Shown: in pieces, positions 9,746 to 18,324 of the stretch
How the letters are laid out: every line of letters starts with the position of its first letter
Position numbering within the stretch: the first letter of the stretch is position 1
Assembly: GCF_013409205.1 (NCBI RefSeq)
Contig: NZ_JACCAE010000001.1
Span: forward strand, 3,243,490 to 3,307,489
Direction: 5' to 3'
Length of the DNA: 64,000 bases
From: Janibacter cremeus
GTDB taxonomy: Bacteria; Actinomycetota; Actinomycetes; Actinomycetales; Dermatophilaceae
Translations under genes and position numbers: made by a program
The notes under the pieces: generated by a model
What the model saw: the letters and a program-made list of their open reading frames with translations, nothing else
Told to the model about the DNA's origin: nothing
Database searches by the model: none

Positions 9746-10555
9746 GTGCCGATCACCATCACCGACCCCGGCGACGAGCGTCTGCGCGACTTCGTCGGCC
9801 TCACCGACGTGCGGATGCGCCGTCTCCTCGAACCGGCCGGCGGCCTCTACCTCGCCGAGAGCGAGAAGGTCATCCGCCGCGCCCTGGCCACCGGCCACGA
9901 GCCGCGTGCCTTCCTCATGGGTGAGCGGTGGTTGGTCGACCTCGCCGACATCGTCGAGGAGGCCGAGGCGAAGGGGGTCCCGGTCTACACCGGGACGGCG
10001 GAGGTCATCGAGGGGATCACCGGGTACAACCTCCACCGCGGGGCGCTGGCGTCGATGCACCGGCCGCAACTCCCTTCGCTCGTCGAGGTGCTCGACGGCG
10101 CGCGACGCGTCCTGGTCATCGAGGACGTCGTCGACCACACCAATGTCGGCGCCGTCTTCCGTTCGGCCGCCGCTCTGGGCACCGATGCGGTGCTCGTGAC
10201 ACCGCGGTGCGCCGACCCGCTCTACCGGCGCGCCATCAGGGTGTCCATGGGCACGGTCTTCCAGGTCCCGTGGACGCGGATCGAGGCCTGGCCCGACGGT
10301 GTCGAGCACCTGCGCGCGGCAGGCTTCACGGTCGCGGCGCTGGCGCTGGCACCCGACGCGATCGGGCTCGACGAGCTCTCGGCCGATCCGCCCGAGCGAC
10401 TGGCGCTCGTCCTGGGGACCGAGGGCGACGGCCTGGCCCGTCGCACCCTCGGCCGCGTCGACCTGACCGTGACGATCCCGATGACCGGGGTCGTCGACTC
10501 GCTCAACGTCGCGGCGGCGGGGGCCGTGGCCGCGTGGGAGTTGCGGGTGCGCTGA
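9746..10555 (+). CDS. TrmH/SpoU family RNA 2'-O-methyltransferase
   Basis: 269 residues. The C-terminal SPOUT domain shows its three motifs: VIEDVVDHTNVGAVFRSAAA (motif 1), LVLGTEGDGL (motif 2) and VTIPMTGVVDSLNVAAAGAV (motif 3), which build the trefoil-knot site for S-adenosylmethionine. The N-terminal 100 residues (substrate-binding domain, FLMGERWLVDLADIVEEA) resemble the TsnR/RlmB-like group. The target nucleotide, in rRNA or tRNA, is not determined by this sequence. Close spacing suggests transcription with the TSUP pair; it converges on the PEBP gene with a 6-bp gap. Confidence 0.9.
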   Translation: MPITITDPGDERLRDFVGLTDVRMRRLLEPAGGLYLAESEKVIRRALATGHEPRAFLMGERWLVDLADIVEEAEAKGVPVYTGTAEVIEGITGYNLHRGALASMHRPQLPSLVEVLDGARRVLVIEDVVDHTNVGAVFRSAAALGTDAVLVTPRCADPLYRRAIRVSMGTVFQVPWTRIEAWPDGVEHLRAAGFTVAALALAPDAIGLDELSADPPERLALVLGTEGDGLARRTLGRVDLTVTIPMTGVVDSLNVAAAGAVAAWELRVR

Positions 10556-10561
10556 CGCAGG

Positions 10562-11098
10562 TCAGGCCTGGTACGTCCCCGTGATGACTGCCCGGCCGAG
10601 CGTGTGGCCGAGGTAGGTGAAGGCCGCCACCGTGCAACTGACGCTGCCGTCGATGCCCAGGCCACCCGGCTCGGTGTCCAGCGCGTGCACGGCGAAGACG
10701 TAGCGGTGGACCATGTCGCCCTCCGGCGGGGCTGCCCCGCCGAAGTCCTGCGTGCCGTTGTCCGTCGTGGTCATGAAGGCACCCTGGGGGAGGCCTGCGC
10801 CACCCTCGGCGCCGGCACCCGCCGGGAGCGAGGTGGTGTCCGCCGGCAGGTCGACCACGGTCCAGTGCCAGAAGCCTGCCGGGGTCGGGGCGTCCGGGTC
10901 GAAGCACGAGACAGCGAAGCTCTTGGTGCCCTCCGGAGCGCCTGACCACGACAGCTGGGGGCTGCGGTTGCCGCCGGCGGCGATCTGCGCGTCCGGCAGG
11001 CTCGCGCCGTCGGTGAAGTCCTCGCTGGTGACCTCGAAGGTGGCCGTGGCGGGGAGCATCTCGTAGGGGGCTGGTGCGGTCGGTCGCGTGAAGTCCAT
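10562..11098 (-). CDS. YbhB/YbcL family Raf kinase inhibitor-like protein (PEBP)
   Basis: 178 residues from the ATG at 11098 ([17 protein letters not shown]). The PEBP fold is marked by [44 protein letters not shown] and [24 protein letters not shown], in which the anion-pocket residues D-P-D-A-P and H-W are present. Bacterial members have no well-defined role. A longer in-frame start exists at 11230 but would run into the tRNA promoter region, so the shorter form was taken. Confidence 0.9.
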   Translation of the reverse strand: MDFTRPTAPAPYEMLPATATFEVTSEDFTDGASLPDAQIAAGGNRSPQLSWSGAPEGTKSFAVSCFDPDAPTPAGFWHWTVVDLPADTTSLPAGAGAEGGAGLPQGAFMTTTDNGTQDFGGAAPPEGDMVHRYVFAVHALDTEPGGLGIDGSVSCTVAAFTYLGHTLGRAVITGTYQA

Positions 11099-11245
11099 GC
11101 TCTCGACCCTAGGAGGTTCGTCCGAGTCGGTCGAGGAGAGGCCGGGGGTCTGCCCGCGCTCGGCCCCGGATTTCATCCCCGGCGGATCGCCGTGTAAAGT
11201 TTCACGTCGTTGCCCCGGTGACCCCACCACCGGTCAGCACCACTC

Positions 11246-11331
11246 GTCCGGGTGGCGGAATTGGCAGACGCGCTAGCTTGAGGTGCTAGTGTCCGTATTA
11301 GGACATGGGGGTTCAAGTCCCCCCTCGGACA
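11246..11331 (+). tRNA. tRNA-Leu (GAG anticodon)
   Basis: 86 nt ending at the discriminator A (11331); CCA is not encoded. The 7-bp acceptor stem (GTCCGGG with CTCGGAC, one G-U), a D arm with GGCAGACGC, a 5-bp anticodon stem CTAGC/GCTAG with loop TTGAGGT (anticodon GAG at 11280-11282), a long class II variable arm (GTCCGTATTAGGAC) and a T arm GGGGGTTCAAGTCCCCC can all be drawn. The large variable arm and the GAG anticodon define a leucine tRNA reading CUC/CUU codons. An accessory region begins directly downstream. Confidence 0.97.
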
Positions 11332-11340
11332 CACGTGAGG

Positions 11341-11405
11341 AGTTCACGAAACTTGTGGGCTTCGGTTCACGAAACCTCGGCCAGATCGAAATCTGACCGA
11401 GGTTT
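11341..11405 (+). repeat. 65-bp direct repeat, left copy (candidate attachment-site end of the island)
   Basis: Begins 9 bp after tRNA-Leu and matches 48736-48800 at 58 of 65 positions in the same orientation. It contains the 10-mer TTCACGAAAC twice, 15 bp apart, and then the terminator hairpin. Paired copies flanking a 37-kb block full of mobile and defence genes next to a tRNA suggest attL/attR. The tRNA 3' end itself is not duplicated at the right side, so integration would be downstream of the tRNA, not inside it. Confidence 0.6.
11375..11402 (+). terminator. rho-independent terminator of tRNA-Leu
   Basis: A 12-bp hairpin stem (CCTCGGCCAGAT with ATCTGACCGAGG, one C-A mismatch) closed by a CGAA tetraloop and followed by TTTCG. 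Its place, 44 bp after the tRNA, suits a terminator. The right copy of the repeat preserves the hairpin with a different loop. Confidence 0.7.
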
Positions 11406-11573
11406 CGTCGAATCTCGGGGGTCTGGTCGGTACCCGCGGGGAAATAGAACGAGAAGAGCCCCATCCGGTGTGGACGAGGCTTGAGTTGGTGTCGCAGGTG
11501 TACGACGTGTGACCCGCGAGGCATGCGGGCCTCCGGGGTCGTGGGTGAAGCTATTGGATTGTTCGCTGTGTTA

Positions 11574-11595
11574 GCCCCAGGGTGCGTCCTGGGGC
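11574..11595 (-). terminator. GC-rich hairpin just downstream of the transposase gene
   Basis: An 8-bp perfect stem GCCCCAGG/CCTGGGGC with a 6-nt loop, ending 4 bp past the stop codon of the leftward transposase gene at 11599. No clear T-run follows on the minus strand, so it may be a weak terminator or an end structure of the element. Confidence 0.45.
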
Positions 11596-11598
11596 GGA

Positions 11599-13170
11599 TC
11601 AGGCAGGCTGGAGATGCTCCGGCAGGCTTGCGGGGTCGATGCCCGGACTGGGGTCAATGATCTCGACTTCGGCAACTTCGATAGCTGCGATGAAGCTGCC
11701 GTTGGCGCCGTGCGCCTTGGTCCATCTCAGCAGGGTCTTGAGGTTGTGGGCCATTACGGTGATGGCGGTCATCAACTGCAACTTGACGAGGCCAACCTGA
11801 AGAGTCCATCCAGCGCGCATGATCCCGGTCAGTCCCTTGATGTTGCCGAAGAAGCGCTCGACAGCGGTGCGGCGAGCGTAGGACCTGAACCACTCTCGGG
11901 TTCCCCACACGTGCTTCTGCCGGAGCTTTCCATGAACCGAGAACGGGATTGTGATGGACTTCCTGCAGCACTCCTTGCGGAGGTGGGGTGCCGGGTGTGT
12001 CGAGACGTCGAGACGACCGGTGGTGACTGGGCAGACGTATCTAATGCCTTTGCGGTTACGGGCGGGCCCCTTGCTCTCGAGCCGGTAGGTGTTTCGCTCA
12101 GCGATGAGTTGCATGAACTCCTTACGTGCCGCTGCGCGCTCATCCCAAGCTTGCTGTTCTTCCGCAGTGATGTGGGTGCGCCCCTCAGGGTTCTTGGCAG
12201 TGAGGTCCTCAACCAGGTGCAGGTTCCGGAGTCGGGGCGGCAGGGTCGGGCAGAAGGCTTGGCCGTCCAGGATGAGGTAGCCGATATCGTCGTTCGGTAC
12301 GACCGTGTGTTGGTCCTTCTTGAGGTCCATGACGATGTCAATGTTGCGCTCGTGCATGGGCCCGCTGAAGTCATCGAAGGCGGCCTGTGAGTACCCCTTG
12401 TCTACGAGCACTTCGCGCACCGGTGCACCGGACTCTCTGAGCGAGTCCAAGGCTTCCACCGTTTCGGGGAGGCCGGCTTCGTTACCGGGTACGAGGAAGA
12501 TGCGGTCGATGAGGTGGGGGACCGACCCCGGTGCATCCTCGGGCGCGACCCGGGATAAGGCTCCCATCTGGTAGCCGTAGACCCAGTGGGTGCGGTTGGC
12601 GTACGTCTCGGTGCGGTACCCCGTGCGAGCGTCGACGTCGTGCAGTGGCTTCTTGGCGTGAATGGTGGTGACGTGCTGGTTGAAGTCTTTTCGGCGGCCT
12701 CGTAGGCGAGCCGTGGTGTCGATCGCGGTGTTGTCGATGGCGTAGCTGCCCGTTGAGGGCACGTCCTTGATCGTGTGGCCGACCAGGGAATCGACGAGTT
12801 CCTGCAATTGGTTTCGACGACGAAAACGTTCGGTGGTGGACATCTCAGGGCGACGAAGAGGTGTGTTCTCGTACAGGTCTGTGATGGCACTGATGAGGTA
12901 GCGCACCTGCCAGACCTTGAGGTGCTCGATCCCATAGTGCCGACGTACGTTGCCTGCAAGCCCGGCCAACACGGAGTAGATGCTGGTGTGCAGCAGGTTC
13001 TTCTTGTGCGTGCTCGAGAGCAGCATGCCCGCGAAGAGGACCTCGACAGACAAGTCCCGGGGCCGTCCGCCCATCGGGCTGGCCAGTTTCGCTTCGAGCG
13101 TGGCAGGTACTCCGGTGCCGCGGACATGCAGGACGGCGCGGTCGAACTCGGAGCGACTGATGTAGGTCAC
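11599..13170 (-). CDS. DDE-domain transposase (IS5/IS1182-like)
   Basis: 523 residues from a GTG. RNase H-like transposase: the first Asp lies in SYAIDNTAIDTTAR, the second in REVLVDKGYSQAAFDD, and the Glu in ARRTAVERFFGNIKG, followed by the IS4/IS5-type tail (LQLMTAITVMAHNLKTLLRWTKAHG). The N-terminus (residues 1-130) is a helical domain not typical of plain IS5 enzymes. The start overlaps the stop of the upstream recombinase-like gene (GTGA), so the two are translated together, an odd arrangement for a simple insertion sequence. No terminal inverted repeats or target duplication were found, so the limits of the element are open. Confidence 0.82.
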   Translation of the reverse strand: MTYISRSEFDRAVLHVRGTGVPATLEAKLASPMGGRPRDLSVEVLFAGMLLSSTHKKNLLHTSIYSVLAGLAGNVRRHYGIEHLKVWQVRYLISAITDLYENTPLRRPEMSTTERFRRRNQLQELVDSLVGHTIKDVPSTGSYAIDNTAIDTTARLRGRRKDFNQHVTTIHAKKPLHDVDARTGYRTETYANRTHWVYGYQMGALSRVAPEDAPGSVPHLIDRIFLVPGNEAGLPETVEALDSLRESGAPVREVLVDKGYSQAAFDDFSGPMHERNIDIVMDLKKDQHTVVPNDDIGYLILDGQAFCPTLPPRLRNLHLVEDLTAKNPEGRTHITAEEQQAWDERAAARKEFMQLIAERNTYRLESKGPARNRKGIRYVCPVTTGRLDVSTHPAPHLRKECCRKSITIPFSVHGKLRQKHVWGTREWFRSYARRTAVERFFGNIKGLTGIMRAGWTLQVGLVKLQLMTAITVMAHNLKTLLRWTKAHGANGSFIAAIEVAEVEIIDPSPGIDPASLPEHLQPA

Positions 13171-15305
13171 CGCCGGACTCCGCGCTTGCCGCCACGATTG
13201 GAAAGTCGCCCGGTTCCTGTGGGCACGTCGGCCAGGTCTGCCAGCACTTCGGCGACCGAGTCAACGTTAGGAGGAGGGCAGTAGGGCAGAAGTAGCTCGA
13301 GGGTGCGTGGGGTGGTGATCCCGGCGGCCGCCATGAGATCGGCGACGGAGACAGCAGCGCACATGCCGGCGACGATCCAACTGTTGCGCAGGCGGGTCTG
13401 GTCGATCTCGATCGGGTCCCCGGTGGCCGTGGACACGTTCTTGGTCAGGTGTCCTACTGCGTTGTTGCGCTTGGGTGACTTGCCCAGCAGTAGGTCGTCG
13501 TTGCCCTTGCCTCGTTGCGCGTGCCCGGCAAGGGCCAAGTTGAGCAGGGGGACGAAGCGGTGACGCACGGGCACGGTGCGCCCGTCACGTGGCACGGTCA
13601 CGAATGTCGTGGGGGTGCCGTCGACGTCCCGAGTGGTGATGTGTGACGGGGTGAGGTTCTTCAGGTCAGTAGCGCCCAGCCCAGCCCCGGCACCCATGGC
13701 CACGGCTACTCCTAGCGCAGTGCGACGTGCTGGGGTGCCTTGGTTCTCGGCGAGGAAGATGAGCCGCTCGATCTTCTCCGGCGGGTAGGGAGCGGACCCG
13801 GCGCGGTAAGCGACCTTCGTGGCGGTGACCGTGGGGGGCTGCAGGGAGTCGAGGGCCCGGCGGACGGCGGAACGATACGTGGCCACGCTTTCGGGGGTGA
13901 TGTTTGCGTAGCGACCGAAGGAGTCTGGTACCCACGGCTGGATCAGTTCGTCGTAGGTGATCGGGGTGTTGGTCTCCGTACCGGGGCGGCCTTCCCAGGT
14001 GTGGAACCACGCGATGAAGCGCGCAAGCTGACCGCCGTAGGAGCCCACTCCCTTGAGGTTGGGTGCCTTGACTCCCAGCAGGAGTCGGATCGCGACGTCC
14101 CGGTTGAGCATCCACGGGTCCAGGCACTCCGGGACAGTGGGGAGATACTCGTGGCACTTGGCGACGACCGCTGGGTCCATGCCGCTGGTGTCGATCGGGG
14201 CAATCGCGGGGTTGAGGGCCTGAGCGCGCAGCGCAATGGAGAGCGCATCGGCACGGCGGTTGCGCGCCAAACGCTCCTTGCGGGTCATGCGCGTCGGCTT
14301 CGACGCTGGGGGATCGGTCGGCACTGGCGTCATCTTCGGCAGGGTGGAGTTCGCCAACTGGAAGATGACGTCGCAGGATGTGACGGTCCCCAGCGGGAGT
14401 GTGTCAATCGTTCGCGTTCGCTTGAGATCGGCGATTGTACGGCCCAGCGGCAGCTTGAGGGTAGAGCAGCCGGTGCGCAGCGTGTGCGCCTGAAGGAGCG
14501 CGGTGGTCGGATAGGGAGCCATGACCCCAGCAGCGAGGAACCGGTCGGCGTAGGGAACTTTCGGCCCAGCGGTGCCGTCGCGTCGCGGCAGGAGGTCGGC
14601 TCGACGAGCCACCGATCGCAGCGTCTCGCGGGTAGCGCGACGGGACTGCGGAAGCATGGCGAGGGTGTCAGTCGCGGCGACGATCGCCGCACCAGTCAGC
14701 AGCGTGCGAAAGTCCGGAGAGGAGACACGATCCCAGATCGCGGGGCTGGCCAAGAAGACCGACAGCGCCGAGAGGTACGAGCGTGCCTGCGTGTCGGTAG
14801 CAGGCTCCAAGCCCGACACGAACGCCTTCAGGGAGGGTTCCGCGATGGCGAAGACCTCGGGAGGCAGACTCTGAGTGAAGTATTGCGCGATGACTGCTGC
14901 TGGGGTGCTTGACGGGCGTCGGCGGTGCCGTGCGGCCGTCACCATGCCGGTCACGGGTCCGTCCATCTGGGGACCTTCGGGACTGTAGGTGACGACCGCG
15001 CACAGCCATGGCATCCACTGTCCACGGATGGTGGTGAGCCGGCCCCGTACGAAGTCGACCCGTGCTGCAGCCGGGATGTTGGTGGCCCACCACGCTGCGA
15101 GAGGCATGGCCGGCACCATTGCCATCACCCTGCTGTGCCTGCCCGCGGCGCGTACCGCCGTCAGATCTGGAGTCGCGGTCGCTGACAGGTCGGCCCACAG
15201 CACCTGCCCGGGGACGGCCTCCAACGCAGTGTTCGAGTCTGTGGGGAGGGGGACTAGACGGACGTTCTGATCGAAGCGGATGGGGAGCTGGAGTGCAGTG
15301 AGCAT
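13167..15305 (-). CDS. large tyrosine-recombinase-like protein, partner of the transposase
   Basis: 712 residues from the ATG at 15305, with AGAAGG about 10 bp before it. The last 250 residues follow the tyrosine-recombinase layout: a core-binding helical region (YANITPESVATYRSAVRRAL), ARRTALGVAVAMGAGAGLGATDLKNLTPSHI where integrases have the GLR motif, RHRFVPLL, RLRNSWIVAGM at the place of HxLRH, and a Tyr near the end (LELLLPYCP). The first catalytic Arg (GLR read as GLG) and the His (read as Asn) are not conserved, so it may be a divergent or inactive recombinase. The N-terminal 400 residues are unrecognised. The homology is my pattern reading, not a search result. Translationally coupled to the transposase gene. 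Confidence 0.55.
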   Translation of the reverse strand: MLTALQLPIRFDQNVRLVPLPTDSNTALEAVPGQVLWADLSATATPDLTAVRAAGRHSRVMAMVPAMPLAAWWATNIPAAARVDFVRGRLTTIRGQWMPWLCAVVTYSPEGPQMDGPVTGMVTAARHRRRPSSTPAAVIAQYFTQSLPPEVFAIAEPSLKAFVSGLEPATDTQARSYLSALSVFLASPAIWDRVSSPDFRTLLTGAAIVAATDTLAMLPQSRRATRETLRSVARRADLLPRRDGTAGPKVPYADRFLAAGVMAPYPTTALLQAHTLRTGCSTLKLPLGRTIADLKRTRTIDTLPLGTVTSCDVIFQLANSTLPKMTPVPTDPPASKPTRMTRKERLARNRRADALSIALRAQALNPAIAPIDTSGMDPAVVAKCHEYLPTVPECLDPWMLNRDVAIRLLLGVKAPNLKGVGSYGGQLARFIAWFHTWEGRPGTETNTPITYDELIQPWVPDSFGRYANITPESVATYRSAVRRALDSLQPPTVTATKVAYRAGSAPYPPEKIERLIFLAENQGTPARRTALGVAVAMGAGAGLGATDLKNLTPSHITTRDVDGTPTTFVTVPRDGRTVPVRHRFVPLLNLALAGHAQRGKGNDDLLLGKSPKRNNAVGHLTKNVSTATGDPIEIDQTRLRNSWIVAGMCAAVSVADLMAAAGITTPRTLELLLPYCPPPNVDSVAEVLADLADVPTGTGRLSNRGGKRGVRR

Positions 15306-15626
15306 GGGACGTGCCTTCTGGGCGTGGGAGTGATTCCCCCTCACTCGTCCGGCTCGGCCACTCCACCGGCAATCCCCCTATGCACGACGGTGACGCGCCG
15401 GTTGCCGGCCCCAGCTTGGCTGTCACCTCGCCTACATTTGACAGTAGTGGGGGCCGAGCGGCTGCTCCGCCACACGGATATCCGCCTGGCCAACGCTGCC
15501 CCGACGAGGCACCCGCCGGCCTGAGAACTGCGGCTCGTCATCTGGTCAGGTGCAACGCCGCTGGGGGCGCTAGCCAAAAGTTGGGTCGGTACGGTGATCC
15601 CACTACATACGGGGAGAGGCAACACG
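15306..15626. other. intergenic region between the mobile pair and hsdM
   Basis: 321 bp holding the divergent promoters of the leftward recombinase-like gene and the rightward restriction-modification genes. A ribosome site (GGGGAGAGG, 15611-15619) marks the hsdM start. No convincing gene or repeat was found. Confidence 0.6.
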
Positions 15627-17141
15627 GTGACGATCAAGGCTGGCACAGCCACGCAGATGACCCAGCAGCAACTGGAGGCCACGCTTTGGCGGGCAGCGAA
15701 CGCGCTGCGCGGCCCCGTGGACCCGGGCGACTTCAAGGCCTACGTCTTCCCGGTGATGTTCTTCAAATGGATCTGCGACAACCACGACTTCCACCACGCC
15801 CGCGCCGTCGAGGACTGGGGCGATGACCTCACCGACGACATCGAGGCCGACTACCAGCCCTTCGCCGTCCCCGCCGGCGCCTCCTGGCAGGACGTGCGCG
15901 AGACCGCCATGAACATCGGCGCGAAGCTCGCCACCTCCCTCCACCGCCTCCAGCAAGCAAACCCCGACCTCGTCGGGGTCTTCGGCGACGTGAACTGGGC
16001 CAACAAGGAGCGCCTGCCCGAGAACGCCTTGGTCGCGCTGCTAGACACCTTCCATGAAGTCCAGCTCGACCCCGCGCACGTCGAAGGGGACATGCTCGGC
16101 TCTGCCTACGAGTACCTGCTGCGCGAGTTCGCCGAAGCCTCAGGGAAGAAGGCCGGGGAGTTCTTCACCCCACGCCACGTCGTCCACCTGCTCGTGCGTC
16201 TCCTCGACCCGCAGCCGGGCGAGACCGTCGGTGACCCCGCCTGCGGTTCTGCGGGGATGCTCGTGGAGACCGTCAACGCCGTGCGCACCGGTGGCGGGGA
16301 CCCGCGGACGCTGACCCTGTACGGGCAGGAAGTGAACCTGACCACCGCCGCCATCGCGAAGATGAACCTCTACCTGCACGGGCTCGAGGACTTCACCATC
16401 GTGCGCGGCGACACCTTCCGTGAACCGAAGCTCCTCGAGGGCGCCACGCTGCGCAAGCTCGACGTCACTATCGCCAACCCACCCTTCAGCCTGCAGAACT
16501 GGGGAGCAGGGGACTGGGCCAACGACCCCTACGGGCGCGCCTTCTGCGGCGTCCCGCCGGCGAAGAACGGCGACTACGCGTGGATCCAGCACATGATTGC
16601 CACAATGAATCCCGACGGCGGCCGAGTCGGGGTCGTCATGCCGCACGGCGTGCTGTTCCGCGGCGGCAAGGAAGGCGCCATCCGGCAGTGCCTGCTCGAG
16701 AAGGACCTCCTCGAAGCGGTCATCGGCCTACCGAACAACCTCTTCTACTCCACCTCCATCCCCGTCTGTCTGCTCATCTTCCGCGCGCAGAAGGCTCCGG
16801 AGCGATCCGGGAAGGTCCTCTTCGTGGACGCCTCCGCCCGGTTCCAGACTGGCAAGAATCAGAACACCCTCTCTGACGCCGATGTTGAGGTCATCGACAC
16901 CGCCTACAAGCAGGGCGTCGACGTCGATGGCGAGGACGGGCTGCACCTGCGCCTGGTCGACGTCAGTGAGGTCGAGGAGAACGGGTTCGACCTGAACATC
17001 GGTCGCTACATCCAGACGGAGCGGGCCGCCGAGGTTGACGTTGAGGCTGCCCTGGCCGCGTACCGCGACGCCCGCTCGGCTCTCCGCTCCGCCGAGGTCG
17101 AGCTGGACCGGAAATTGAAGGCGGCAGGCTTCGATGCGTGA
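15627..17141 (+). CDS. hsdM: type I restriction-modification DNA methyltransferase subunit
   Basis: 504 residues from the GTG preceded by GGGGAGAGG; an in-frame GTG 33 bp upstream has no ribosome site. The N-terminal HsdM helical domain (QQQLEATLWRAANALRG ... YVFPVMFFKWICDN) is followed by the N6-adenine methylase core: the FFTPRHVVHLLVRLLDP segment, motif I DPACGSAGMLVE and motif IV NPPF (IANPPFSLQNW). It supplies methylation in the M2S enzyme and forms the nuclease complex with HsdR. First gene of a compact hsdM-hsdS-hsdR locus; it overlaps hsdS by 8 bp. Confidence 0.96.
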   Translation: MTIKAGTATQMTQQQLEATLWRAANALRGPVDPGDFKAYVFPVMFFKWICDNHDFHHARAVEDWGDDLTDDIEADYQPFAVPAGASWQDVRETAMNIGAKLATSLHRLQQANPDLVGVFGDVNWANKERLPENALVALLDTFHEVQLDPAHVEGDMLGSAYEYLLREFAEASGKKAGEFFTPRHVVHLLVRLLDPQPGETVGDPACGSAGMLVETVNAVRTGGGDPRTLTLYGQEVNLTTAAIAKMNLYLHGLEDFTIVRGDTFREPKLLEGATLRKLDVTIANPPFSLQNWGAGDWANDPYGRAFCGVPPAKNGDYAWIQHMIATMNPDGGRVGVVMPHGVLFRGGKEGAIRQCLLEKDLLEAVIGLPNNLFYSTSIPVCLLIFRAQKAPERSGKVLFVDASARFQTGKNQNTLSDADVEVIDTAYKQGVDVDGEDGLHLRLVDVSEVEENGFDLNIGRYIQTERAAEVDVEAALAAYRDARSALRSAEVELDRKLKAAGFDA

Positions 17142-18318
17142 AGGCTGGCGCCGCGGGACCCTTGCAGACCTTGTCGAACTGGACATCACGAAGGTGCGGG
17201 TGGAAGAGGGCAGTGAGTACCCCCTCGTGGGGGTCTTCGGCTTCGGCCGGGGGCTTCTTCACCGAGACGCCGTCACGACAAGCACGACCAAATACAAGGA
17301 GCTCAACGTTGTTCGGCCCTACCAACTCATCTACAGCAAGTTGAAGGCGTTCGAAGGAGCCATCACCGTCGTTCCAGCGGGCAGCGCACCTGCGTTCGCA
17401 TCACCTGAGTTCCCCACCTACACCTGCTTGAAGACCGTGCTCCCGGAGTACCTGCACCTCTTGACGCAACATCCATCGTTGTGGTCAGGGCTTGCAGCAC
17501 AGTCGAAGGGAGTGGGAGGGCGGCGAGAGCGCCTCAATCCTCAGGATTTGCTTACCGTCCGGGTCAGCTACCCCGGACCTGCCGCCCAACGGCGCATCGT
17601 GAACCTGGTCGGGTCGCTTGACCGTGCCATCGCGGCCGCAGCGCAAGTGGCCAACTCGGCTCATGAGGCACTCGTCCGGTTGCGTGATGAGTCGATGGTT
17701 GGCGATGAACTCTGGGTGCCCACGACCTTCGGGGAGGTGGCCGACCGCAGCATCGGCCGCACGCCGCCCCGAAACCAGCCAAGCTACTGGACGAAAGACA
17801 CGACGGAGCGACCCTTCTGCACCATCGCCTCCTTGAAGGACCCGCGGGTTCGGGAATGTACAGAAGGCGTAACCGAAGAAGCCGAGCGTGAGGGGGTGGC
17901 CAAGCGGGTGCCCGCTGGTTCACTGCTGCTGAGCTTCAAGCTCAGTCTTGGCCGTACAGCCGTACCAGCGACAGACGTGTTTCCTAACGAGGCGATCGCG
18001 TGGGTGCGCCCCCGCGAGGGCGTCGACCAAGAGTTTCTGCAACACAGTCTCGCCCGCGTTGACTGGGACTCGCTCGGGTCGAGGGCAGTGATGGGCAAGA
18101 CCTTGAACAAGGAGAGCCTCAACGCCATCCCACTGCTGCTGCCGCCGATAGACGTGCAGTTGCGCGTCGTGGAACAGTTGCGAGCGGTCTTCTCAGTCGT
18201 CACGGCAGCAGAGAGAACTCGAGACGGCCTTTCGGCCGTCCGCGCCAACCTGCTCACAGCGCTGCTCTCGGGTGAGCACGAGATTCCGGAGTCCTACGAC
18301 AAGCTGCTGGCAGGGTGA
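17134..18318 (+). CDS. hsdS: type I restriction-modification specificity subunit
   Basis: 394 residues. Two target-recognition domains can be marked, each followed by a conserved helical spacer: TRD1 about residues 1-145 then AQRRIVNLVGSLDRAIAAAAQ, and TRD2 about residues 190-345 then VQLRVVEQLRAVFSVVTAAER. The RERLNPQDLLTVRVSYP and GKTLNKESLNAIPLLLPP segments are the usual ends of such domains. Each domain reads one half of a bipartite site; the recognised sequence cannot be predicted. The two TRDs are unlike each other, so an asymmetric site is expected. Stop to hsdR start is 6 bp. Confidence 0.93.
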   Translation: MREGWRRGTLADLVELDITKVRVEEGSEYPLVGVFGFGRGLLHRDAVTTSTTKYKELNVVRPYQLIYSKLKAFEGAITVVPAGSAPAFASPEFPTYTCLKTVLPEYLHLLTQHPSLWSGLAAQSKGVGGRRERLNPQDLLTVRVSYPGPAAQRRIVNLVGSLDRAIAAAAQVANSAHEALVRLRDESMVGDELWVPTTFGEVADRSIGRTPPRNQPSYWTKDTTERPFCTIASLKDPRVRECTEGVTEEAEREGVAKRVPAGSLLLSFKLSLGRTAVPATDVFPNEAIAWVRPREGVDQEFLQHSLARVDWDSLGSRAVMGKTLNKESLNAIPLLLPPIDVQLRVVEQLRAVFSVVTAAERTRDGLSAVRANLLTALLSGEHEIPESYDKLLAG

Positions 18319-18324
18319 GATGCC

